From assembly GCA_016702705.1 (NCBI GenBank), contig JADJDM010000015.1, positions 62,001-126,000 of the forward strand: DNA of 64,000 nucleotides, in the 5' to 3' direction. The notes under the pieces are model-generated. The model was not told the DNA's origin. It was given only the letters and a program-made list of their open reading frames with translations, and searched no databases. Within the stretch, counting starts at the first letter, position 1. Each line of letters begins with the position of its first letter. Of the stretch, positions 56,522 through 63,563 are shown piece by piece. This DNA comes from Bacteroidota bacterium (lineage in GTDB: Bacteria; Bacteroidota; Bacteroidia; B-17B0; Aurantibacillaceae). The translations under genes and the position numbers were made by a program.

Positions 56522-57499
56522 TTATACTAGCCCCAGATAAACTGTCTCTTTTAATGAAACAGGCGTTTGATTGTAAAATGAAATCTGTTTTCCGCTTTCT
56601 AATTTAATCAAGATTTCATATTGATGACCTGCAAAATAAGAGTTAACAACTGTTCCTGTTAATTTAATGTCCTTGCTTTGCTTGCCCAGCTTTTTTAATT
56701 GTTCGGGGCGCAGCATACATTTTCCTTCGGTAAATTTAACTCCCGATGTAACAGTAAAATCTTTTTTATCTAGTAAATAACACTTGCCAAATAATTTTGC
56801 AATTTCAATTGTTTCGGGTTTTCTGTATATTTTTTCGGGATGATTGTGTGCAATTATTTTTCCTTCATCAATAATAATTAAGTCATCCGAATAACGCATG
56901 GCCTCTTCTGGATGATGTGTTACGAAAACACAAGATGAATTATTCTTTACAATGTTCTCACGTATAAAAGCAAATAACTTATCACGTTTCGAAAAATCTA
57001 AATTACTAAAGGGTTCATCAAGCAATAAAAGCTTTGGAAATTCAGCTAATGCGCGAGCTAAGGAAAGACGTTGTTTTTGTCCGCTCGATAATTCCTTTGC
57101 CTTTTTTGTAGCGTATTTTGTTAGCTCGAGTGCTTTTAAAACTTCCTTAATTCTTTTTTGCTTGTAATCATCGGCATAACCCGAAAGCATTTCACGAAGG
57201 TTTTCTTCAACCGAATTATTTTCGAGCACATAATAATCCTGAGAAACTAATTTCATATCAGAATGCCCAGGAATAAGATTGTATGCAGGTCCCAACACTC
57301 TTTCACCTTCAAATGTAATTTCTCCTGATGGTAAATCAACTAAACCATAAATGCATTTTAAAAGGGTCGACTTCCCACCTCCACTCTTACCAAGTATAGT
57401 AAGTATTTCGCCTTGCTTTAAATCAAAGCTAATATTCTTAATTCCTTTAAATGAGGAATTATTAAAGTAATTGTACGATATTTTTTTTACGCTGAGAAT
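56522..57499 (-). CDS. ABC transporter ATPase with TOBE domain (start codon uncertain)
   Basis: The reading frame contains a complete ABC core: SYNYFNNSSFKGIKNISFD, Walker A GKSGGGKST, the Q loop KLVSQDYYVL, signature LSSGQKQRLSLARAL, Walker B LLLLDEPFSNL, the switch His in VTHHPEEAM, and a C-terminal TOBE-like domain (GTVVNSYFAGHQYEILIKLE). The frame is open upstream to a TAA, and no ATG, GTG or TTG lies before the core, only ATT at about 57499 (LSVKKISYNY follows). A GTG at 57298 would cut off Walker A. Either an unusual start is used or a base error hides ATG. Spermidine, sulfate or iron import ATPases have this layout; substrate not known. Confidence 0.75.
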   Translation of the reverse strand: MLSVKKISYNYFNNSSFKGIKNISFDLKQGEILTILGKSGGGKSTLLKCIYGLVDLPSGEITFEGERVLGPAYNLIPGHSDMKLVSQDYYVLENNSVEENLREMLSGYADDYKQKRIKEVLKALELTKYATKKAKELSSGQKQRLSLARALAEFPKLLLLDEPFSNLDFSKRDKLFAFIRENIVKNNSSCVFVTHHPEEAMRYSDDLIIIDEGKIIAHNHPEKIYRKPETIEIAKLFGKCYLLDKKDFTVTSGVKFTEGKCMLRPEQLKKLGKQSKDIKLTGTVVNSYFAGHQYEILIKLESGKQISFYNQTPVSLKETVYLGLV

Positions 57500-57578
57500 A
57501 AGAATTACTTTTTACGAAATTCAGAAAATAATCGTCAGCTAAAAACAATTGCCCCGCTAGTATTGAACAAAGGAGTTG

Positions 57579-58631
57579 TTAAGAACTTAAGGTGTTCAAA
57601 AAAGCAATTACATCAACACCATCAGCATAATCAAAAAAGCCTGGGCATTGCGAGCCCCCGAAAGGAATATGAGGAAAACCTTTGATTTCATCCTTTGAAA
57701 CCACACATTGAATTTCACCTTTTCGTTCGTTTAATAATTCTTCTAATGAAGACTTAGTTTGATATTCATCTTGCAGCAAAACGCCAATGGGTGAGGAAAA
57801 TGAATTAGTATCTTTCTTAATAATGAAGAAATTATTATCTAAGAATTTATCTTGCATCATTAAATAGATATTACGATTGTACTCGTAATTATTGCCATAC
57901 TTTTTATTATCCAACACATATCCATAATGAAAAACAGCTTCAAACAACTTATCAAAAATGTAGCCTTCTGGCACAAAAACCTTTGACACATTTCTGCATC
58001 CCATCCCAAAATAATCAAATATATCAGCGCCTAAGGCTTTTAAATCTTCTTCGTTTTCATTACCAGTAAGCACTGCAACCGAATTTCTGTTTTTACGAAT
58101 GATATGCGGATACTTACCAAAATAATATTCGAAGTAGTTTGAAGTATTATTGCTGCCAGTTGCTATTACCGCCTCGAATTGAGTCAATTTATTTTCTGCA
58201 TATGCAATTTGAGAAGCAAAAGCAGGTTCTAATACTACTAGGACATTTAGTAAAAAAGGAATCAAAAATTTATCGTCCGAAGAAAGTTTAATAAGCACTT
58301 TATTGCCACTTAATAAAACGCAAGCTGCATCATGAAATCCTACAGCTGGTATATTCCCCGCCATAATAATTGCTACCACTTTTGGGCTCGTTGGCTCTTT
58401 AACCAATTTACCAACCTGGTCGAGCGATTCGTTGCTTAACATAGCTGCCAATCCACTTAATGCCTTATGAATATTTTCGTTGGTAAACCAGCCGTTATAA
58501 AGGTAAGACTCGTGAATAACCTTGTCTAATTCGGGGAATTTTGAGCTTAAAGGGTTTGACGAATTGTTTAAGAAATCGTGTAAAAAACCTGCTAAACCTT
58601 TAAATGCATTTACTCTTTGCTGAACGTTCAT
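57579..58631 (-). CDS. LuxC-like acyl-CoA reductase
   Basis: A 350-residue protein of the aldehyde dehydrogenase superfamily, LuxC subgroup. Features: KVVAIIMAGNIPAVGFHDAACVLLSGNKVLIKLSSDDKFLIPFLL (nucleotide-binding region), VAVLTGNENEEDLKALGADIFDYFGMGCRNVSKVFVP in which the conserved Cys of the active site is in FGMGCRNVSK (about residue 212), and a C-terminal domain ending FFDYADGVDV. It is expected to reduce acyl-CoA or acyl esters to aldehydes with NADPH. It is shorter than luminescence LuxC. The ATP-dependent transporter gene lies about 80 bases downstream. A ferredoxin is divergent. Confidence 0.82.
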   Translation of the reverse strand: MNVQQRVNAFKGLAGFLHDFLNNSSNPLSSKFPELDKVIHESYLYNGWFTNENIHKALSGLAAMLSNESLDQVGKLVKEPTSPKVVAIIMAGNIPAVGFHDAACVLLSGNKVLIKLSSDDKFLIPFLLNVLVVLEPAFASQIAYAENKLTQFEAVIATGSNNTSNYFEYYFGKYPHIIRKNRNSVAVLTGNENEEDLKALGADIFDYFGMGCRNVSKVFVPEGYIFDKLFEAVFHYGYVLDNKKYGNNYEYNRNIYLMMQDKFLDNNFFIIKKDTNSFSSPIGVLLQDEYQTKSSLEELLNERKGEIQCVVSKDEIKGFPHIPFGGSQCPGFFDYADGVDVIAFLNTLSS

Positions 58632-58638
58632 TTCTTAG

Positions 58639-58646
58639 TATATTTG
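58639..58646 (+). promoter_or_regulatory. Putative ferredoxin-gene -7 box TATATTTG
   Basis: TATATTTG fits TAnnTTTG and lies 26 bases before the ATG at 58672, in the short gap to the divergent LuxC-like gene. Confidence 0.5.
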
Positions 58647-58671
58647 CGGAAAATTTCTCAAAAGTACTAAA

Positions 58672-59022
58672 ATGGCAATTATAATAACCGACGAATGCAT
58701 TAATTGTGGAGCATGTGAACCAGAATGCCCCAACCATGCGATATACGAAGGAGGAGCTGAATGGAGATTCTCTGACGGAACAACCTTAACAGGTATTTTT
58801 AATGGAAAAAACAGTGGATTATCTGTTGATGCAGCTGATCCTCAAGTTCCAGTTTCAATGGATGTGTATTACATCTCTCCTGATAAATGTACAGAGTGCG
58901 TAGGTTTTCATGATGAACCGCAATGTGCAGCTGTTTGTCCTGTAGACTGTTGTGTAGATGACCCTAACAACAGAGAATCTAAGGAAGAATTATTAGAGAA
59001 GAAAGCAAGTATGCATTTGTAA
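58672..59022 (+). CDS. Ferredoxin with two [4Fe-4S] clusters
   Basis: A 116-residue cytosolic electron carrier. The first cluster motif is CINCGACEPECP (Cys9, 12, 15, 19); the second is KCTECVGFHDEPQCAAVCPVDCC, a CxxCx8CxxxC arrangement with an eight-residue spacer as in the YfhL/Alvin-type ferredoxins. The insert of about 45 residues between the motifs (AIYEGGAEWRFSDGTTLTG) is the extended form. The acidic C-terminus fits a partner-docking surface. It is transcribed away from the LuxC-like reductase. Confidence 0.9.
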   Translation: MAIIITDECINCGACEPECPNHAIYEGGAEWRFSDGTTLTGIFNGKNSGLSVDAADPQVPVSMDVYYISPDKCTECVGFHDEPQCAAVCPVDCCVDDPNNRESKEELLEKKASMHL

Positions 59023-59042
59023 AATTAATTTAATTTTAATTG

Positions 59043-59076
59043 AAAGGCTGTTTCTTAATTGGAGTAGCCTTTTTTG
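59043..59076 (+). terminator. Terminator after ferredoxin
   Basis: AAAGGCT (59043-59049) pairs with AGCCTTT (59066-59072), followed by TTTTG. It has a longer loop than the other terminators in the window. Confidence 0.65.
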
Positions 59077-59082
59077 TTTCAT

Positions 59083-59110
59083 TTCTCGACTGGGCTCGAG
59101 ATGACAGCAA
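59083..59110. repeat. TTCTCGACTGGGCTCGAGATGACA-type repeat, single copy
   Basis: This unit shares the core CTCGACTG-GCTCGAGATGACA with the palindrome 75 bases downstream and the shorter CTTCGACAAGCTCAGGATGAC form in the hisS-side terminator. It is a member of a dispersed intergenic family. Confidence 0.6.
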
Positions 59111-59177
59111 GGTAGGTTCGAAAGAAGCACAATGTCAAGCGAAGGTCGAAAATGTCGAGGTAAAACTCCACCGCACT

Positions 59178-59237
59178 TTCTCGACTGCGCTCGAAATGAC
59201 AGCGCACGCAGTATGTCAGTTCGAGCGCAGTCGAGAA
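59178..59237. repeat. Two-arm TCGA-rich palindrome (REPIN-like)
   Basis: The left arm 59178-59201 and right arm 59214-59237 are inverted copies of 24 bases, matching except one position, around a 12-base loop. Each arm holds TTCTCGACTGCGCTCGAA. Two repeat units face to face around a short loop is the layout of a REPIN, normally mobilised by a RAYT-type transposase encoded elsewhere. No transposase is visible in this window. Confidence 0.7.
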
Positions 59238-59332
59238 GAGTTTAACGTGATTCATTTCTAATCCTAATTGCAATATTTTTAATCAACCTAACATCCTAAA
59301 CAAACATACTTTATCTTCACACAAAAAACACT

Positions 59333-59833
59333 ATGACCAAAGCAGAAATACTATTAGCAGAAGTAAAGCAAGAAGCAAAAGCTACACGCGCTTTACTAGA
59401 AAGAGTTCCATTTGAAAAAGCAAATTATAAGCCTCATGAAAAATCGATGACATTAAAACGACTTGCTACTCACGTTGCAGAAATTAATGGTTGGTGGAAA
59501 GAGTGTTTAACAATGGATGTGTTGGATTTTTCAAAAAGCGACTCTAAGCCAAAAGAAATTAATTCAACTGCCGATATTTTAGCTTTGCATGATGACTTAT
59601 TAGCAAAAGCCGAAGTAATACTTAACAATGCTGCTGACGAAAAGTTTAATGAGGATTGGACAATGCGTAATGGCGAAGTTGTTTATTTTACCATGCCTAA
59701 AGCAGAAGTTGTGCGTACATGGTGCATGAATCATTTATACCATCACCGTGGTCAATTAACGGTTTATTTGCGTTTGCTAGATGTTCCTTTACCAAGTACT
59801 TACGGACCAACTGCTGATTTAAATAATATGTAA
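59333..59833 (+). CDS. DinB-family metal-binding protein
   Basis: A 166-residue four-helix-bundle protein of the DinB/DUF664 type. It has the metal-binding histidines of the family: H47 in LATHVAEINGWWKE and the pair in NHLYHHRGQLTVYLRL (about 133 and 137). The C-terminal LDVPLPSTYGPTADL is a common DinB ending. Members bind a divalent metal and some act as thiol-dependent transferases, but the reaction here is unknown. A terminator follows directly. Confidence 0.85.
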   Translation: MTKAEILLAEVKQEAKATRALLERVPFEKANYKPHEKSMTLKRLATHVAEINGWWKECLTMDVLDFSKSDSKPKEINSTADILALHDDLLAKAEVILNNAADEKFNEDWTMRNGEVVYFTMPKAEVVRTWCMNHLYHHRGQLTVYLRLLDVPLPSTYGPTADLNNM

Positions 59834-59842
59834 TTTAAATCA

Positions 59843-59877
59843 ATAAGTCGCCCTTCGTCAGGCTCAGGGTGACTTAT
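59843..59877. terminator. Bidirectional terminator using a TTCGTCAGGCTCAGGGTGA repeat
   Basis: ATAAGTCGCCCT (59843-59854) and AGGGTGACTTAT (59866-59877) form a stem with one G-T pair. The inner CCTTCGTCAGGCTCAGGGTGAC is a variant of the dispersed repeat at the hisS terminator. It lies between convergent genes. Confidence 0.75.
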
Positions 59878-59880
59878 GTT

Positions 59881-60657
59881 TTATTTCAACACTAAGGAAT
59901 CATTATACATTTTAAAAAATGTATTGTTTCCAATGCGTACATCTTTGGGATAAGGCTTTACAAAAAGAGAATCGCTTACTTCAAGTAATTTCATGTTATA
60001 TTTTCCTAGCAAACTATCCTTGTAATAAAACAAAGCATTATCATTTACTTGAAAATGATTTAAATTAAAAAGAGAGATGGTTTTGTAATACGTTCCGTAA
60101 ATATCAAATACATAAATTCCATCGCTGCTATTGTTTAAGTACAAATAAGAACCATTTTCAATCATAAAATTTGGTTTTAAATCTGCATTTAATAAAGCAT
60201 TTAAATTACCAGTGCTAACAACCTTTTCAAGGCTTTGATTTAAACGTACAAGCTCGTTGTTTTGACGATTAAATAACCACAAACCATTATTAAAGGATGA
60301 GCAAACAACATCACTTTGTTCTAAATTCATCCCTAACAAATCAATCGGATTTCCGTTTGGTGATAATTGAGAATCTAAAATAACGAGTTGAGATTGATCT
60401 TTATAAAATAATAATATACGTAAAGGATTAGTTGCGTCAATAGAACTAATTTTGCCCAGCTTTTTGTTCGAATAAACTTTTAGTAATTCACCTTTTGGAT
60501 TGTACTTTTTTACTTCATCTCCATTTACTAGGTAAATGTTTCCGATGTTATCAGTAGTAAATAAATCTATCTTACTCTTAATTGATTTCTTTATCGGCTC
60601 ATCTTTTGTAAAAGAAAAGCAGCAACAAACCAATATGAGCAAAACTAATTTCTTCAT
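59881..60657 (-). CDS. Exported beta-propeller-like protein
   Basis: A 258-residue protein with signal peptide MKKLVLLILVCCCFSF. The mature part is a string of short strand pairs at 35-to-45-residue spacing (GNIYLVNGDEVKKYNPKGELLKVY, QLVILDSQLSPNGNPIDLLG, GLWLFNRQNNELVRLNQSLE, LYLNNSSDGIYVFDIYG), as in NHL-like propellers. No catalytic motif is seen. It precedes ribH on the same strand by 24 bases, but a common function is not evident. Confidence 0.6.
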   Translation of the reverse strand: MKKLVLLILVCCCFSFTKDEPIKKSIKSKIDLFTTDNIGNIYLVNGDEVKKYNPKGELLKVYSNKKLGKISSIDATNPLRILLFYKDQSQLVILDSQLSPNGNPIDLLGMNLEQSDVVCSSFNNGLWLFNRQNNELVRLNQSLEKVVSTGNLNALLNADLKPNFMIENGSYLYLNNSSDGIYVFDIYGTYYKTISLFNLNHFQVNDNALFYYKDSLLGKYNMKLLEVSDSLFVKPYPKDVRIGNNTFFKMYNDSLVLK

Positions 60658-60681
60658 GCTTTGTATTTGGCAAAAACTGTG

Positions 60682-61197
60682 CTAAAAACCAATCTGCTTT
60701 TTATCCTTTTTAAAACTATCTCTTAATGCAAGCATTTTAATTGCCGTAACAGCTGCTTCATCACCTTTATTACCATGCTTCCCACCTGCCCTGTCTTGCG
60801 CTTGCTCCATAGTATTTGGTGTAAGAACGCCAAAAATAACTGGCATATTGTAATCGATATTTAAAGTAGTAATTCCTTTAGCAACTGCATCGCAAATAAA
60901 ATCGAAATGTTTAGTATCGCCTTGTATAACACAGCCGATGCAAATAACCGCATCAACTTCTGCCATCTCTGCCATGTATTGAGCGCCCAGTGTTAACTCA
61001 AAGCTGCCAGGAACCCATTTAGTAATAATATCTTCTTCCTTTGCTCCGTGCTTTAATAATGTTGCAACAGCACCCTTTTGTAAGGCAGCTGTTATTTCAT
61101 AATTCCACTCAGCTACTACAATTCCAAAACGCATTCCAGCTGCTGATGCAACTTCTGTACCTTCTACACTCGATAAATTTTTTAATTCGCTTGCCAT
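60682..61197 (-). CDS. ribH: 6,7-dimethyl-8-ribityllumazine synthase
   Basis: Condenses 5-amino-6-ribitylaminouracil with 3,4-dihydroxybutanone 4-phosphate, the penultimate riboflavin step. From ATG 61197 (MASELKNLSS) there are about 171 residues, with VAEWNYEITAAL, VPGSFELTLGAQYMAE, CIGCVIQGDTKHFDFICDAVAKGI (the catalytic His in KHFDF) and FGVLTPNTMEQAQDRAGGKHGNKG. The longer reading frame (start 61239) would run into a terminator hairpin, so the later start is preferred. It lies directly after the TPR gene; other rib genes are not in the window. Confidence 0.95.
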   Translation of the reverse strand: MASELKNLSSVEGTEVASAAGMRFGIVVAEWNYEITAALQKGAVATLLKHGAKEEDIITKWVPGSFELTLGAQYMAEMAEVDAVICIGCVIQGDTKHFDFICDAVAKGITTLNIDYNMPVIFGVLTPNTMEQAQDRAGGKHGNKGDEAAVTAIKMLALRDSFKKDKKQIGF

Positions 61198-61217
61198 ATT
61201 CCGATTTCTTTGAAACA

Positions 61218-61245
61218 AAAAAGGTGATATTGCTATCACCTTTTT
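61218..61245 (-). terminator. Terminator between TPR gene and ribH
   Basis: A perfect 12-bp stem AAAAAGGTGATA, loop TTGC, TATCACCTTTTT. It ends the TPR transcript and lies upstream of the preferred ribH start, showing that ribH begins after it. Confidence 0.85.
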
Positions 61246-61261
61246 ACTAATTAGTTTACGA

Positions 61262-61960
61262 TTATAAATTGCCCGCTGTTTTTACACGTTGGATATACTT
61301 TTCAATATCACGCCCTTCAGCGCTTTTCGAGTATTCTTTTTGAATACGCTCATACAATTTTAAAGCATCTGCAAACTCCGATTTACTTTCGTAAGCCAAA
61401 GCAGCTTTCTTTAAATAAATTGGTGTTGTAAATGAGTTTGTATTAATATCAGCAGCTTTTTGATAATACTTAATTGCAGCGTCAACTTCATTTAATTCCA
61501 TTTTAGCATCACCAATTGCACCTGTTGCAACAGCGGTAAGCATTACATCATCGCTAGAGAAATTCTCTAAACGATCGATTGCATCTTGATACTTACCTTG
61601 GTTTAATAAAGCTACCCCAACCATATACTCGGCAACCTTTCCTGATGGAGTACTTCCGTAATTATCAGCAATTTCTTCTAAACCTGTGAAAGTTGTTGCG
61701 TTATAGTTTCCACCTTTTAATGCAAGGTTTAACGAATCTTTATCAAATAATGATTGAGCCATGTACATTTGAGCTTGCGCTTCTTTGTTTTGCTCTGGTA
61801 TATACCACATTTTGTAAGCAATAATTGCAGTTGTTAATATAGCAATTGCAGCTCCTGCATAACCAACCATTTTCTTGTTTTTCTCAAAAAACATTTCTGC
61901 TTTACCAACAGTTTCCTGAACGTCAAAGCTTGTTTCTTGTTTTTCCGATACTTCGGCCAT
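61262..61960 (-). CDS. TPR-repeat inner-membrane protein, YfgM-like
   Basis: A 232-residue protein with a cytosolic N-terminus (MAEVSEKQETSFDVQET), one membrane helix (VGYAGAAIAILTTAIIAYKMW, about 32 to 52) and an extracytoplasmic TPR part (AQMYMAQSLFDKDSLNLAL, VAEYMVGVALLNQGKYQDAIDRL, GAIGDAKMELNEVDAAIKYYQKAAD, KKAALAYESKSEFADALKLYERI). Layout and length match the YfgM/PpiD-partner family, which helps secreted proteins fold. Close to ribH and divergent from recF, an arrangement often seen in this phylum. Confidence 0.75.
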   Translation of the reverse strand: MAEVSEKQETSFDVQETVGKAEMFFEKNKKMVGYAGAAIAILTTAIIAYKMWYIPEQNKEAQAQMYMAQSLFDKDSLNLALKGGNYNATTFTGLEEIADNYGSTPSGKVAEYMVGVALLNQGKYQDAIDRLENFSSDDVMLTAVATGAIGDAKMELNEVDAAIKYYQKAADINTNSFTTPIYLKKAALAYESKSEFADALKLYERIQKEYSKSAEGRDIEKYIQRVKTAGNL

Positions 61961-62116
61961 AGTTCCTTAAAATTTAGTGTGCGAAGATAAGCTTTTTCAT
62001 TTATTTAGGAAAATTTAATTTAAACTATTATAACATACTGAAAATCAGAATAAAAACCAGTCATTTGGTTCAAAAAACCTTTTATTCACAAGTGAAAATG
62101 ATAGGCAACAATCTAC

Positions 62117-62124
62117 TACCTTTG
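62117..62124 (+). promoter_or_regulatory. Putative recF -7 box TACCTTTG, six bases from ATG
   Basis: TACCTTTG fits TAnnTTTG and ends at 62124; the recF ATG is at 62131. Transcription would start at or next to the ATG, giving a leaderless or nearly leaderless message. This also argues that the reading-frame extension upstream of 62131 is not translated. Confidence 0.55.
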
Positions 62125-62130
62125 CAGCTT

Positions 62131-63243
62131 ATGTATTTGAAAGAGCTAAGTCTGATAAATTTTAAGAATTATGAAGAGGCAAAATTGTCTTTTTCACCTA
62201 AAGTAAATTGCTTTACCGGTAATAATGGTATGGGCAAAACTAATTTGCTTGACGCTATTTATTACTTATCCTTTTGCAAAAGTTTTTTTAATGCAATCGA
62301 CAGTCAAAACATCAGATACGAGCAAGGATTTTTTGTGATACAAGGAAGTTTTGAAAAAGATGGCGATACCGATGATTTATATTGTGGGGTAAAACGTAAT
62401 CAGAAAAAACAATTTAAGCGTAACAAAAAAGAATACGAGCGATTATCCGAACACATTGGTATTTACCCATTAGTTATGATCTCTCCATCGGATAGCGAAC
62501 TAATTGTTGGAGGCAGCGAATACCGTAGAAAATTTATTGACAGCATCATTTCTCAATACGACAAAGTGTATTTAGAAAAACTAATTGCCTACAATCATGT
62601 ATTAGCGCAACGCAATGCATTGCTTAAACAATTCCGCCAAAGTAATTCGTTTGATTCGGTTACTCTTGAGTTATGGGATGATCAATTAATTATTCATGGA
62701 GATGGAATTTTAAAAAAGCGTATAGAATTTCTACATGAATTTTCTCAACTCTTCACACAAAATTTTGAATACATAACCGATTCAAAAGAAACAGTTGGTT
62801 TGCATTACGAACCATCAACAAAAGACAAAGATTACAAAACCGCTTTAATGACAGCACTTGCAAAGGACAGAGTGTTAGAACACACAAGTGTTGGAATACA
62901 CAGAGATGATATTGATTTTACATTGAATGGAAACAGCTTAAAAAAGTTCGCATCACAGGGGCAACAAAAATCGTATTTACTTGCATTAAAGCTAGCGCAG
63001 TTCGAATTCATAAAAAAAATAAAACATACTGCCCCGCTTTTATTGTTAGATGATGTATATGATAAATTAGATGAACATCGTTTTAGAAAACTCATCAATC
63101 TTGTGAGTAGCAATACATTTGGGCAAGTATTTATAACAGATACACACAGTGAACGCATCAATGAATTGTTTCATGAAGCAAATGTAGATGTGAAATTATT
63201 TCATGTAGAAAACGGAACCGTAACTGATATAAGCCATGCGTAA
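62131..63243 (+). CDS. recF: RecF, DNA replication/repair ATPase
   Basis: SMC-like ATPase loading RecA at gaps. From ATG 62131 (MYLKELSLINFKNYEEAKLSF) there are about 370 residues: Walker A GNNGMGKTN (30-38), a signature-type region near FASQGQQKSYLLALKLAQFEF and Walker B LLLLDDVYDKLDEHR. The Q-like and D-loop features (NTFGQVFITDTHSER) follow. The first in-frame start at 62065 lies before the promoter box and is rejected. It overlaps the DciA-like gene by eight bases, so they are coupled. Confidence 0.95.
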   Translation: MYLKELSLINFKNYEEAKLSFSPKVNCFTGNNGMGKTNLLDAIYYLSFCKSFFNAIDSQNIRYEQGFFVIQGSFEKDGDTDDLYCGVKRNQKKQFKRNKKEYERLSEHIGIYPLVMISPSDSELIVGGSEYRRKFIDSIISQYDKVYLEKLIAYNHVLAQRNALLKQFRQSNSFDSVTLELWDDQLIIHGDGILKKRIEFLHEFSQLFTQNFEYITDSKETVGLHYEPSTKDKDYKTALMTALAKDRVLEHTSVGIHRDDIDFTLNGNSLKKFASQGQQKSYLLALKLAQFEFIKKIKHTAPLLLLDDVYDKLDEHRFRKLINLVSSNTFGQVFITDTHSERINELFHEANVDVKLFHVENGTVTDISHA

Positions 63244-63526
63244 GAGTAACCAACAAAGTATAGGAGAAGCTTTACAGCAGTTCTTAAAAGAGAACCACAT
63301 TGATAAAAAACTGCATCAAGCAGACATTATTGGCAAGTGGGAAATACTAGTAGGAAAACTTTTTGCCAAGCATACTAAACAAGTTTATTTTATGGGAACT
63401 AAATTAGTTATTGAATTAGATTCTCCAGCCCTACGCAATGAAATGAATATGCTTCGCACTAACCTCATCGCTAAAATAAATGAGATGGCAGATGATAAGG
63501 TGGTGACTGAAATTATTTTGAAGTAG
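63236..63526 (+). CDS. DciA-like (DUF721) protein
   Basis: A 96-residue protein with the DUF721 pattern (QSIGEALQQFLKENHIDKKL, then WEILVGKLFAKHTK, then LVIELDSPALRNEMNMLRTNLIAKIN). DUF721 proteins related to DciA load the replicative helicase in bacteria without DnaC; this short version keeps the core domain. It overlaps recF by eight bases, consistent with a DNA replication or repair unit. Confidence 0.8.
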   Translation: MRKSNQQSIGEALQQFLKENHIDKKLHQADIIGKWEILVGKLFAKHTKQVYFMGTKLVIELDSPALRNEMNMLRTNLIAKINEMADDKVVTEIILK

Positions 63527-63563
63527 AAGAAAATTGTTCTAAGTCTGTATTCATTAACAATTT

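Larger units (their letters stand above)
59023..59332. other. 310-base gene-free spacer with terminator and palindromic repeats
   Basis: This spacer between the ferredoxin and DinB genes holds a terminator hairpin (59043-59076), a single TCGA-rich repeat unit (about 59083-59110), a perfect two-arm palindrome (59178-59237) and about 70 bases of AT-rich sequence that probably includes the DinB promoter. Short frames across the repeats do not resemble proteins. Confidence 0.7.
3297..63036. repeat. Dispersed over-represented 7-mer CGGGGCA (22 copies)
   Basis: Exact copies on the plus strand start at 8503, 9885, 11951, 16451, 24065, 25545, 27913, 34158, 40864, 41109, 42466, 43646, 46097, 48631 and 50113; complement copies (TGCCCCG) start at 3297, 21506, 21936, 33035, 43129, 57550 and 63030. 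Thirteen of 22 extend to GCGGGGCA. About one copy would be expected in both strands from base composition at roughly one-third GC. The copies occur in three codon phases (xCG GGG CAx, xxC GGG GCA and CGG GGC Axx) and on sense and antisense strands of genes, so protein sequence does not explain them. One copy (57550) is intergenic. Confidence 0.7.

Noticed and set aside
59040..59273. Short reading frames over the TCGA repeats
   Set aside because: They are made of palindromic repeat sequence and occur on both strands; no protein character.
62065..62130. recF start at 62065
   Set aside because: This region precedes the promoter box and the conserved N-terminus begins at ATG 62131.
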